NCBI GenBank assembly: GCA_022865865.1
Contig: JALHTN010000659.1
Location: forward strand, 1 to 11,351
Length of the DNA stretch: 11,351 bases
Reading direction: 5' to 3'
Source: Anaerolineales bacterium
Lineage (GTDB): Bacteria > Chloroflexota > Anaerolineae > Anaerolineales > UBA4823
Position 1 is the first letter of the stretch, and every line of letters begins with the position of its first letter. A model generated the notes under the pieces. It ran no database searches, was not told the DNA's origin, and was given only the letters and a program-made list of their open reading frames with translations. Shown here piece by piece: positions 1 through 6,107 of this stretch. The translations under genes were made by a program, and so were the position numbers.

Positions 1-392
1 AGCTGGCGCGATAGGCCAACTGCAAAATCGCAGATATCGATCATCTCCTGGACCTCACCAATGCCCTCGGGACGGATTTTACCCATTTCCAAGGAAACCA
101 ATTCTCCCAAAGGTTCCTTGACTTCCCGAAGAGCATTTCCTAGGTCTCGCACCACCTCTCCCCGCTTGGGAGCTGGAACCCCTCGCCAGGTTTGGAAAGC
201 GTTTTGCGCGCTGGCGATTACTCTCTCGCTGGTAGCTGCTGTTGCCTGGATTACATCTGCCAGCGGTTTACCCGTCGTTGGGTTATATGAAGTCAGCGGT
301 TTGCCATTTGGATCTTCGATCCATGATCCGGGTCCTGTACAGGCACCTGGGTTTACTGCTTGGATACCGAGTTTATCTAAGATTGCCTTCAT
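1..392 (-). CDS. ALDH7-type (antiquitin-like) aldehyde dehydrogenase, N-terminal part
   Basis: This is the first 130 codons of an NAD(P)-dependent aldehyde dehydrogenase; the rest lies beyond the left edge. The protein starts MKAILDKLGI and contains the segments PAPKRGEVVRDLGNALRE, LVSLEMGKI, EGIGEVQEMIDICDFAVGLSR. These match closely what I know of the ALDH7 family (human ALDH7A1, bacterial AmaB/Pcd), which oxidises alpha-aminoadipic semialdehyde/piperideine-6-carboxylate in lysine breakdown. The catalytic Cys and Glu lie outside the window, so activity cannot be judged. The ATG at 392 is preceded by GGAGG (403-407 on the plus strand) at 10-nt spacing, which fixes the start. It lies 220 nt downstream of the glutaredoxin gene on the same strand, so it may have its own promoter. 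Family assignment is firm; the exact substrate is inferred. Confidence 0.9.
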   Translation of the reverse strand, partial: MKAILDKLGIQAVNPGACTGPGSWIEDPNGKPLTSYNPTTGKPLADVIQATAATSERVIASAQNAFQTWRGVPAPKRGEVVRDLGNALREVKEPLGELVSLEMGKIRPEGIGEVQEMIDICDFAVGLSRQ

Positions 393-612
393 AAATATCG
401 AACCTCCAAAAATTGATCCTTCCTGAGAAATTCCAAGGAAGCGATGCATTAATGATTGAATTCATGCGGTTGAAGTGTAGGAGAAATTTTACCACCGAGC
501 ATAATTACGAAGTGATCGTTGAAGATTGGGGGGATAGGAAAGGCTGAGCGATGTATTAGCAATTTGCGCTGATAAAAACCCTGCCTGATGATTTTTACTC
601 TAAATCAGAAAA

Positions 613-903
613 TCAGACCAAATTATTCTTCTCAAGCGCCAATTGGATCTCGTTGGATAAGGGTTCAACGAGGATATCACTGCCGATCTTGACGGTTGGG
701 TGGCTCAAGAAGCCGCCTGTCCACCACCGTACCTGGTCCGCAGCTTCCTGATCACGATCGATGTCCCGGAAGGAATGGCTGACATCTTTACGATCTAGAT
801 AACGGCGCACATACTGCGTGGCAGCACACCACCGCGTTCCATATACCACAACTTTGTTCTCGGAATCTCCAGCGGGGAGTATTCCCTCAGAATCATTATT
901 CAT
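613..903 (-). CDS. Monothiol mycoredoxin-like glutaredoxin
   Basis: A 96-aa thioredoxin-fold protein of the glutaredoxin family. After a 16-residue polar N-terminus, the first strand VVVYG leads into the active site W-C-A-A-T (Cys26, Thr29), so it has one active-site cysteine and no resolving cysteine. The cis-proline loop is SHPTVKIG (Pro69). The spacing and the segment DIDRDQEAADQVRWWTGG recall actinobacterial mycoredoxin, which reduces mixed disulfides by a monothiol mechanism. The gene starts 32 nt after the stop of the 1-Cys peroxiredoxin gene and is probably co-transcribed, so its likely job is to reduce the oxidised peroxiredoxin. Its Shine-Dalgarno is weak (GAGAG, about 6 nt before ATG). 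Which low-molecular-weight thiol is used is unknown. Confidence 0.85.
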   Translation of the reverse strand: MNNDSEGILPAGDSENKVVVYGTRWCAATQYVRRYLDRKDVSHSFRDIDRDQEAADQVRWWTGGFLSHPTVKIGSDILVEPLSNEIQLALEKNNLV

Positions 904-935
904 TGTCAGCTCTCAGATAAATTTCTTTACAAGGA

Positions 936-1643
936 TCAAGGTTTATTGATGCTCTCTAATTGCTCGAAGAGCTCATAGATATCAGGAATGTGATGGATCA
1001 TTGGGGAAACGTGGCTGTAGCGGATGATGCCCTGGCGATCGATAATGTAGAGTGCGCGCTCTGAAAAACCATTCGATTTACGCATCACCTGATATAGTCT
1101 GGATACTTCTCCGTGCGGGTGAAAATCCGCCAGCAGGGGGAAGGTGATGTCGCGCACCGCGGCCCAAGCGCCATGACTGTAAAGACTATCGACCGAAACT
1201 CCAATCACCACCGCATCTTGCTTATCAAATTCTGGGAGTTCGCTCTGGTACAGGCTGAGCTGATCGCTGCAGGCTGGGCTCCAATCGAGTGGGTAAAAAA
1301 CTAAAACAATGTTCTTACCGCGCAAATTCGAGAGAGTAACGGAATTTGCGTTGGCATCCTGCAAGGTGAAATCAGGTGCCTGAGTGCCTACCGGTAATCC
1401 TGAATTCTCTGCAAGACCTTCCATCCCCGGGGCAGATTTGTATAAATTGGCGACTTTCTCGAAAGATCGACTGTGATCTTGTGGTGTGCCCGCTGAGCTG
1501 TTGAGCAGGTCTCGCCTTACTTCCTGGATCATGGCATGCAGGATAGAAAGGGCCTGCTTTTCTGGCGAATCTTTCAATTCGGGTTCTAACTTGCTGAAGC
1601 GCTGTGAAAGTTCTGCCATACGATCTTCTGGTGTCATTGCCAT
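936..1643 (-). CDS. 1-Cys peroxiredoxin, AhpE-like, with N-terminal helical extension
   Basis: A 235-aa peroxiredoxin (AhpC/TSA family) that would reduce hydrogen peroxide or organic peroxides in the cytoplasm. The core begins near residue 83 (LPVGTQAPDFTLQD). It has the active site P-L-D-W-S-P-A-C, i.e. PxxxSxxC with peroxidatic Cys125, Ser in place of the usual Thr, and a probable catalytic Arg196 in GFSERALYIID. Cys125 is the only cysteine in the protein, so it must be recycled by an external thiol; the glutaredoxin gene 32 nt downstream is the obvious partner. The first 80 residues are an extra charged, mostly helical segment that is not part of the standard fold of about 150-160 aa. The ATG at 1643 is preceded by GGGAG at 8-nt spacing. 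An alternative ATG two codons later is less likely. Confidence 0.92.
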   Translation of the reverse strand: MAMTPEDRMAELSQRFSKLEPELKDSPEKQALSILHAMIQEVRRDLLNSSAGTPQDHSRSFEKVANLYKSAPGMEGLAENSGLPVGTQAPDFTLQDANANSVTLSNLRGKNIVLVFYPLDWSPACSDQLSLYQSELPEFDKQDAVVIGVSVDSLYSHGAWAAVRDITFPLLADFHPHGEVSRLYQVMRKSNGFSERALYIIDRQGIIRYSHVSPMIHHIPDIYELFEQLESINKP

Positions 1644-1735
1644 TTGTTGATCTCCCTTGGATAATTTGTCAATTAGTGGATGCTGCCCAGGAACAACATT
1701 CTAGATTTTTGCTGTTCCAACTCAGAATAATTCAG

Positions 1736-1755
1736 GATAGGAATTCATTCCTATC
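1736..1755. promoter_or_regulatory. 20-bp palindrome, candidate operator of the peroxiredoxin-glutaredoxin unit
   Basis: Two perfect 9-bp inverted arms, GATAGGAAT and ATTCCTATC, flank a 2-bp centre (TC). The site lies between the yjbQ stop and the peroxiredoxin start. It begins a few bases downstream of the predicted transcription start on the minus strand, a position typical of a repressor operator. It is AT-rich and has no T-run after it, so it does not look like an intrinsic terminator for yjbQ. The regulator is not identifiable from sequence; it does not match a PerR box. Confidence 0.55.
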
Positions 1756-1766
1756 ATCCAGTATAT

Positions 1767-1797
1767 ATTATATCAACTTGGGTGCGATTCTTTTCAA
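1767..1797 (-). promoter_or_regulatory. Candidate sigma70 promoter of the peroxiredoxin gene
   Basis: Read on the minus strand, TTGAAA (1797-1792) and a perfect TATAAT (1772-1767) are separated by 19 bp, slightly longer than the optimal 17. Transcription would begin near 1760, leaving a 5' untranslated region of roughly 115 nt that contains the 20-bp palindrome. The region is strongly AT-rich around the -10. Confidence 0.45.
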
Positions 1798-1805
1798 ACT
1801 GGCTG

Positions 1806-2225
1806 TCATTCACCAATGATTTTCAGCAAGACCCGTTTTCTGCGCCCACCATCGAACTCACCATAGAAGATTTGCTCCCAGGGACCGAAATCTAATCTTC
1901 CATTTGTCACTGCGACGACTACCTCGCGCCCCATGATCTGGCGTTTCAAGTGTGCATCCCCATTGTCCTCTCCCGTGCGATTATGGAGGTAGCGGGAGAT
2001 TGGTTCATGGGGTGCTAATCCCTCCAACCACTGCTCGTAATCCTGGTGCAGACCGCTTTCATCGTCATTGATAAATACAGAAGCTGTGATATGCATGGCA
2101 TTCACCAATGCCAAGCCCTCTGCAATGCCACTTTTGCGCAATCCTGATTCAACCTGGGGAGTGATGTTGATCAAGGCACGCCGATCGGGGATATTGAACC
2201 ATAATTCTTCGCGATAGCTTTTCAT
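1806..2225 (-). CDS. yjbQ: YjbQ / UPF0047 family protein
   Basis: A 139-aa protein of the YjbQ/UPF0047 family, annotated in many genomes as secondary thiamine-phosphate synthase; the physiological role remains poorly defined. The hallmark segments are present in order: [19 protein letters not shown]...[13 protein letters not shown]...[14 protein letters not shown], and [20 protein letters not shown], with the conserved His and Asp/Glu residues of the putative active site. I chose the ATG at 2225 ([10 protein letters not shown]) because GGAGA precedes it at about 6 nt. The in-frame ATG 12 codons upstream (2261) lies at or before the predicted transcription start at about 2257. The gene stands alone at the head of the minus-strand block, with its own promoter. 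Confidence 0.9.
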   Translation of the reverse strand: MKSYREELWFNIPDRRALINITPQVESGLRKSGIAEGLALVNAMHITASVFINDDESGLHQDYEQWLEGLAPHEPISRYLHNRTGEDNGDAHLKRQIMGREVVVAVTNGRLDFGPWEQIFYGEFDGGRRKRVLLKIIGE

Positions 2226-2263
2226 ATTTATCTCCAAAATGGATTGGGATAAGGTGCGCAACT

Positions 2264-2292
2264 ATTTTAATTCAGGTTATCGTTGCTGTCAA
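2264..2292 (-). promoter_or_regulatory. Strong sigma70 promoter of yjbQ
   Basis: On the minus strand, a perfect -35 TTGACA (2292-2287), a 17-bp spacer and a -10 TAAAAT (2269-2264, five of six consensus bases) form an almost ideal housekeeping promoter. Transcription should start near 2257, giving a leader of about 30 nt before the ATG at 2225. This position argues against the longer reading frame starting at 2261. Confidence 0.75.
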
Positions 2293-2493
2293 AATTTCTT
2301 AGAGAATGGGGGGATCGATGGAATGGGTGGGTTTGAATAAGAAACCACGCCTTGCGCATAGCAGTAAATTGGGACCACCTGCTGGTTGAAAAACTGGGTA
2401 TTACTTACGGCTTGTGTGCTGAACACCGAAAATGGTAACAAAATAGTAATAAAGACGTGTAACAGAAGATAAATATGGGCGTTAATTATGGTG
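2293..2493. other. Gene-free left part of the divergent intergenic region
   Basis: Together with the flanking sites this belongs to a non-coding stretch of about 395 nt between yjbQ and the small membrane protein gene. In this part I see no reading frame with a convincing ribosome binding site, no hairpin of note and no clear sigma70 promoter for the plus strand. The plus-strand signals are concentrated to its right, at 2494-2546. Confidence 0.5.
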
Positions 2494-2515
2494 AATGGTT
2501 AGTAAATGGTTAGTA
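2494..2515 (+). repeat. Perfect 11-bp tandem direct repeat, OmpR-family-type box
   Basis: AATGGTTAGTA occurs twice, head to tail and without mismatch (2494-2504 and 2505-2515). An 11-bp period places both half-sites on the same face of the helix. This is the normal arrangement for a dimer of an OmpR/PhoB-family response regulator. A weak -10 candidate (TATCCT, 2541-2546) would put the -35 position at about 2518-2523, just after the repeats, as at activator-dependent promoters. The next plus-strand genes are the small membrane protein at 2621 and the DegT aminotransferase. Confidence 0.55.
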
Positions 2516-2527
2516 CTTAAGGACTAA
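2510..2527. promoter_or_regulatory. Imperfect palindrome with central CTTAAG, overlapping the tandem repeat
   Basis: TTAGTACTT and AAGGACTAA form an 18-bp palindrome with 16 of 18 symmetric positions, centred on CTTAAG (2516-2521). It overlaps the last six bases of the second 11-bp repeat. CTTAAG is the half-site also found doubled in front of the HtrA gene and singly in front of the response regulator gene, so this may be another binding site of the same regulator or of a competing one. Confidence 0.4.
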
Positions 2528-2620
2528 TTCGTGATCGCAATATCCTGGATTAGCCATCTAGAGAAGTTATCGATGCGGTAACCTAGGACTTACTGAAAAA
2601 ATGATTTCTGGAGAGGCAAT

Positions 2621-2785
2621 TTGATCAGCGTATATCTTTTATTTTCGGCAACTGGATTCCTGGGAGTCATGCTTCTAATTTCATGGCTCAGTTTATCAAT
2701 AGATCAGCATCTGAGCTTCCAACCAGTAAAATTATGGGTAAAGCGCAGCAGATCGAACAGGAACCGAATGGAAAATTGGCAATAA
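2621..2785 (+). CDS. Small single-pass membrane protein (54 aa), TTG start
   Basis: The frame from TTG at 2621 to TAA at 2785 encodes 54 residues. It is preceded by CTGGAGAGG (2608-2616), with GGAG 7 nt before the TTG, so translation is plausible. Residues 4-27 (from VYLLFSATG to LISWLSLSI) form one strongly hydrophobic segment, and residues 38-48 are very basic (K, R, R, R), so the tail probably stays in the cytoplasm. I do not recognise a family. It ends 42 nt before the aminotransferase gene and is likely first in that operon. Small size and the non-ATG start leave room for doubt; conservation in relatives would settle it. Confidence 0.45.
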   Translation: MISVYLLFSATGFLGVMLLISWLSLSIDQHLSFQPVKLWVKRSRSNRNRMENWQ

Positions 2786-2827
2786 GTACCTCAATTCCTA
2801 CCGGTCTCAATGTGAGAGCCTTTATTC

Positions 2828-4030
2828 ATGGAAATTGAAAATATACCTAAAGATAATCGGGTGACTAGAGATATGGAAGGCATTGATTCAAAACAGGGTG
2901 AATTCGTTGATATTCCATTTATCGATTTGACGCGCCAATATTCGAAATACAGGTATGAAATCAAGATGGCGATCGACCGGGTTCTCACCAGCGGCATTTA
3001 TGCTTCCGGCGCAGAGGCTGAAGGATTTGAAAGTGAATTCGCTGAATATTATGGGATAGCCAATTGCATCTCCGTATCCAGCGGTATGCAGGCGCTTGAG
3101 ATCAGCCTCGCGGCACTTGGCATACAATCTGGAGATGATGTGGTGACTGTTGCGAATGCAGGCATGCACAGCACTGCTGCTATTCTAGCGACCGGTGCCA
3201 GCCCCAAATTTGCTGAAATTGACGCCCACACATTAACCATGTCACCCGAAGGATTGGTTAATGCGATTACGCCAAAAACCAAAGCTGTCATTGTCACCCA
3301 CCTCTATGGCAGGGTGGCGGATATTGAATCCATTGCAGCTATCGCTGATAGTCATAATTTGCTTCTGGTAGAGGATTGTTTCCAGGCCAATGGTGCCCGT
3401 GTGAACGGTCAGCCAGTTGGAACTTGGGGAAATGCAGGATGTTTTTGTTTTGCTCCAGCAAAAAATTTGGGTGCGTTGGGTGAGGCCGGGGGGATCATCA
3501 CTCAGGATCCCATGACTGCGGAAAATGCCCTCCGGATACGCCAAAATGGGGATAATTTTTCCAGGGATTCTCACCTTGCCTGGAGTAAATCAAGGTTTAT
3601 GGATGAAATTCAAGCTGCAATTCTGAGGGTGAAGCTGCCGCTGCTTGAAGAATGGAATTTAAGCCGGCGGATGATCGCTCAGACCTATGCAATCTGTTTT
3701 GATGATTTGGCTGCCGATCTTAAATGCCCCAACCAGGTCAACGGTTCGGTTTTTCAGCATTATGTCATCCGGACTGAGCATCGGGACTTACTGCAAAAAA
3801 GTCTCTTACACAAAGGTATTGGAAGTACAGTACATTATCCCGCAGCGGACTACGTTTACACTCCACAAGGGCAGGGAGAGAAACAACACGAGGCTCTACC
3901 AGAAACTGATAAAGCATGTGCTGAGGTATTATCTCTGCCCTGTTATCCTGAGCTAAACCCTTGGGAAATCGAACATATTTGCGGGTCGGTAAAACAGAGT
4001 CTGGCAGAGATCGATCGTGCTGCTAATTAA
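2828..4030 (+). CDS. DegT/DnrJ/EryC1/StrS (ArnB-type) PLP-dependent sugar aminotransferase
   Basis: A 400-aa aminotransferase of the DegT family, whose members transfer an amino group, usually from glutamate, to a keto-sugar nucleotide. The fold-type I markers are present: VEDCFQANGA with PLP-binding Asp183 and Gln186, and FAPAKNLGALGEAGG with the Schiff-base Lys212. The family N-terminus (IPFIDLTRQYSKYRYEI) begins only at residue 29. The first 28 residues are therefore an extension, or the true start is the ATG at codon 16 (2873); neither has a strong Shine-Dalgarno. The usual QAHGA is QANGA here. The gene lies 92 nt upstream of an ArnC-like membrane glycosyltransferase, the same order as arnB-arnC, suggesting that it makes an amino sugar for a lipid carrier or surface glycan. 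The substrate cannot be told from sequence. Confidence 0.9.
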   Translation: MEIENIPKDNRVTRDMEGIDSKQGEFVDIPFIDLTRQYSKYRYEIKMAIDRVLTSGIYASGAEAEGFESEFAEYYGIANCISVSSGMQALEISLAALGIQSGDDVVTVANAGMHSTAAILATGASPKFAEIDAHTLTMSPEGLVNAITPKTKAVIVTHLYGRVADIESIAAIADSHNLLLVEDCFQANGARVNGQPVGTWGNAGCFCFAPAKNLGALGEAGGIITQDPMTAENALRIRQNGDNFSRDSHLAWSKSRFMDEIQAAILRVKLPLLEEWNLSRRMIAQTYAICFDDLAADLKCPNQVNGSVFQHYVIRTEHRDLLQKSLLHKGIGSTVHYPAADYVYTPQGQGEKQHEALPETDKACAEVLSLPCYPELNPWEIEHICGSVKQSLAEIDRAAN

Positions 4031-4122
4031 ATCAGCTGAGAGAAAATAACGAGTTATACCTGAGAGTATAAAAATCGGGAATGGATTGACATAATAGAAA
4101 ATCTTCGGGGCGGAGATGGGTG

Positions 4123-5184
4123 ATGGGGTTGATATCGATCGTTGTTCCAGTAGCTTCAAGGGTAAACAGGCTGGTGCTGCAGTGCAAACAGCTTGAGAAA
4201 TTGGCTGCGGATGTCCACGATTCTGATTTTGAGTTTATTTTTGTGGATGATGGCTCGCACCAAGAATCAATAACCAGGCTGAAGGAGTGTGCTAAAACAG
4301 ATAAGCGTTACAGGCTGATCGTGTTAACGCGTGATTTCGGCACGACGGCTGCCTTCTTGGCTGGAATTGCCTATGCTTCTGGAGATTGCGCGGGGTTCTT
4401 CTCGGGTAGAAACCTGGATCCATCAAAAGTGTTCGGTGAGCTGATCCCTCACTGGGAATCAGGAGCGAAAATCGTTTTGGGAAAATGGAAAAATCCGGAC
4501 TCGCGTTCAAGAAATTCGAGAGGCATTGCAATTAGCGACCCATTATTGAGGAGAAGAATCTTTCCAAACCGGATATATTTCCAGGATATCAGCAGCTTGC
4601 TGGTTGATAAGGAGGTGATCTACATTCTTTCCCAAATTTCTGATCCCTTCAGCGATATCATTGAAATCCTGGCTTGGACAGGTATCGATTCCCATCTTGT
4701 TGAGTATGATCTGCAATCCCTGCAGGATGATGGAAAGCAATTAGTATTTCAGCATCAAAGCATATCTCTTGAATACTCCGAGGGTATTTATTCTCCAAAA
4801 TCATTCCGCACCAGCTTGTCGATTGGTTTTGTTGCAGCTGCATTTGGTGTGCTGACCACCGCTGGCCTTATTATCGCCAGTGATTTTTACCAGACCTTTA
4901 TCCCTGATTGGTGGATGATGGTTGGGGTAACCCTCTTCATTATTGGGTTGCAGTTAATCCTGATGGGAGTGTTCGGCGAACAGATCTATCGATCTTTGGA
5001 AAAGATCCACAACCGACCAGTTTTCATCGTGGACACGATAATTAACCCTCCAGTCTCGTCCTCAGTTCAAGGTAGAGAAAAGATCGAGAAGATGATTCTC
5101 TCTTTGTGGAATATCCGCAAACAGAAAGTCTCTTATGCCTCTTCGCTAAGTAATCTACCACCTGAAGATGAACACCAGGAGTGA
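4123..5184 (+). CDS. GT2-family membrane glycosyltransferase, ArnC/GtrB-like, without the DxD motif
   Basis: A 353-aa protein with the layout of undecaprenyl-phosphate glycosyltransferases (ArnC, GtrB, DPM1-like). It has a cytoplasmic GT-A domain (about 1-215), two membrane helices (about 231-253 and 264-287) and the conserved tail MGVFGEQIYRSLEKIHNRPVF. The N-terminal SIVVPV strand, VDDGS (41-45) and the TRDFGTTAAFLAGIAYASGD segment fit the family. However, the position where ArnC has DADLQNPP reads SGRNLDPSK (94-102), so both metal-binding aspartates are lost, and the GESKYS-like motif near 220 is also altered. The frame is intact over its full length. It may be a pseudoenzyme or an unusual metal-independent transferase. 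ATG 4123 has GGAG at 7-nt spacing; GTG 4120 is possible but too close. Probably one operon with the aminotransferase. Confidence 0.85.
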   Translation: MGLISIVVPVASRVNRLVLQCKQLEKLAADVHDSDFEFIFVDDGSHQESITRLKECAKTDKRYRLIVLTRDFGTTAAFLAGIAYASGDCAGFFSGRNLDPSKVFGELIPHWESGAKIVLGKWKNPDSRSRNSRGIAISDPLLRRRIFPNRIYFQDISSLLVDKEVIYILSQISDPFSDIIEILAWTGIDSHLVEYDLQSLQDDGKQLVFQHQSISLEYSEGIYSPKSFRTSLSIGFVAAAFGVLTTAGLIIASDFYQTFIPDWWMMVGVTLFIIGLQLILMGVFGEQIYRSLEKIHNRPVFIVDTIINPPVSSSVQGREKIEKMILSLWNIRKQKVSYASSLSNLPPEDEHQE

Positions 5185-5355
5185 TTGAATTGATCCCGAC
5201 TCAGATTGGATAAACCTGAATAATCTCACCATGTTCATGCCAGTGGAAATGCTCTAGTTCTATGTGTTGTTCGGATAGGGGGCGATGTAGTTGATATCAA
5301 TTGGATCAGCAAATTCCTAATGATTCGCCATCAGTGATGAAAATTCTCTCGCTTT

Positions 5356-5390
5356 CTTAAGGTTCTGTACCCATCCTTTTGCGTTACAAT
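5356..5390 (+). promoter_or_regulatory. Candidate promoter of the two-component operon with one CTTAAG site
   Basis: TACAAT (5385-5390, five of six -10 bases) lies 16 nt after a poor -35 (TTCTGT, 5363-5368). Just upstream of that -35 sits CTTAAGGT (5356-5363), whose reverse complement ACCTTAAG is identical to the core repeat in front of the HtrA gene. This placement suits an activator that compensates for a weak -35, so autoregulation is possible. Only one half-site is clear. The predicted leader to ATG 5406 is short, about 9 nt. The rest of 5185-5355 shows no gene and no clear terminator. Confidence 0.4.
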
Positions 5391-5405
5391 CCCAAGAAGA
5401 TAATA

Positions 5406-6107
5406 ATGGCGAAGAGAATATTAATCGTTGACGATGATCAGCTTCTGCGGCGCAGTCTTGCCTTTAACCTCGAGCAAGCAGATTATGAGGTGAAAAGCGC
5501 TGCTAATGCAGAAGATGCCATCGATGTGTTGCGAGGGGCAGCATTTGACCTGGTTATACTCGATATTGGATTACCAGGGATGGATGGATTGGATGCGGTT
5601 CGGAAAATTAAACAGGATTTTGGACTGCCAGTCATATTTTTAACTGCGCGCCGGCGTGAGCTGGATGAAGTAGTGGGTTTGGAATTAGGGGCTGATGATT
5701 ATGTCACCAAGCCATTTGATGTGGACGTGCTCCTGGCACGCATCAAAGCTGTATTGAGGCGAGCTGCCAGTCCCGCGCAACTGGCTATTGAACAATCGCT
5801 GTTGATAGCAGGTGATATTGAAATCGATAGCAGCGCTCATACTGTCAAGGTTGCTGGCAAGCAAGTTGATCTGGCACCTCGTGAGTTTGACCTGCTGCAC
5901 ACACTGGTCATTGATCCAAATAAGGTGCTTACTATCGACGACCTGCTGGTGCGAGTTTGGGGAGCGGAGTACATCGGGCAGCCTCAGGTGGTTTACGTCC
6001 ATATTCGCTGGCTGAGAGAAAAAATTGAAAGAAATCCAAACAAGCCTGAACGAATATTAACCGTGCGTGGGAAAGGTTACAAATTTATCCCGCTGGAGAT
6101 CGGATGA
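5406..6107 (+). CDS. OmpR/PhoB-family DNA-binding response regulator
   Basis: A 233-aa two-component response regulator. The receiver domain (about 4-118) has the acidic pocket Asp9-Asp10-Asp11, phospho-acceptor Asp53 in ILDIGLPGMDG, Thr80 in IFLTAR and Lys102 in DDYVTKPF, so all catalytic residues are present. The C-terminal winged helix (about 130-230) has the family signature, including LAPREFDLLHTL, DDLLVRVWG, VYVHIRWLREKIE and the C-terminal hairpin LTVRGKGYKF. A TTG nine codons upstream (5379) is in frame, but MAKRILIVDDD is the usual beginning. The gene overlaps the kinase gene by 4 nt (ATGA), implying translational coupling. Proteins of this class bind 11-bp direct repeats, which occur upstream of the HtrA gene and of the aminotransferase unit. 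Confidence 0.95.
   Translation: MAKRILIVDDDQLLRRSLAFNLEQADYEVKSAANAEDAIDVLRGAAFDLVILDIGLPGMDGLDAVRKIKQDFGLPVIFLTARRRELDEVVGLELGADDYVTKPFDVDVLLARIKAVLRRAASPAQLAIEQSLLIAGDIEIDSSAHTVKVAGKQVDLAPREFDLLHTLVIDPNKVLTIDDLLVRVWGAEYIGQPQVVYVHIRWLREKIERNPNKPERILTVRGKGYKFIPLEIG

Noticed and set aside
61..426. Plus-strand 121-codon open frame
   Set aside because: It is antisense to the aldehyde dehydrogenase, whose minus-strand product matches the ALDH7 family over its whole length.
446..467. Imperfect palindrome GCATTAAT / ATTCATGC upstream of the aldehyde dehydrogenase gene
   Set aside because: Seven of eight arm positions pair, but it is AT-rich, has a 6-bp centre and no clear promoter beside it, so it could be chance.
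2226..2261. Twelve-codon N-terminal extension of the YjbQ protein
   Set aside because: The extension would start at or before the predicted transcription start, and a good Shine-Dalgarno precedes the shorter start at 2225.
4086..4091. Perfect TTGACA between the aminotransferase and glycosyltransferase genes
   Set aside because: No -10-like sequence lies 16-18 bp downstream, where the DNA is GC-rich (CGGGGCGGAG), so an internal promoter is not supported.
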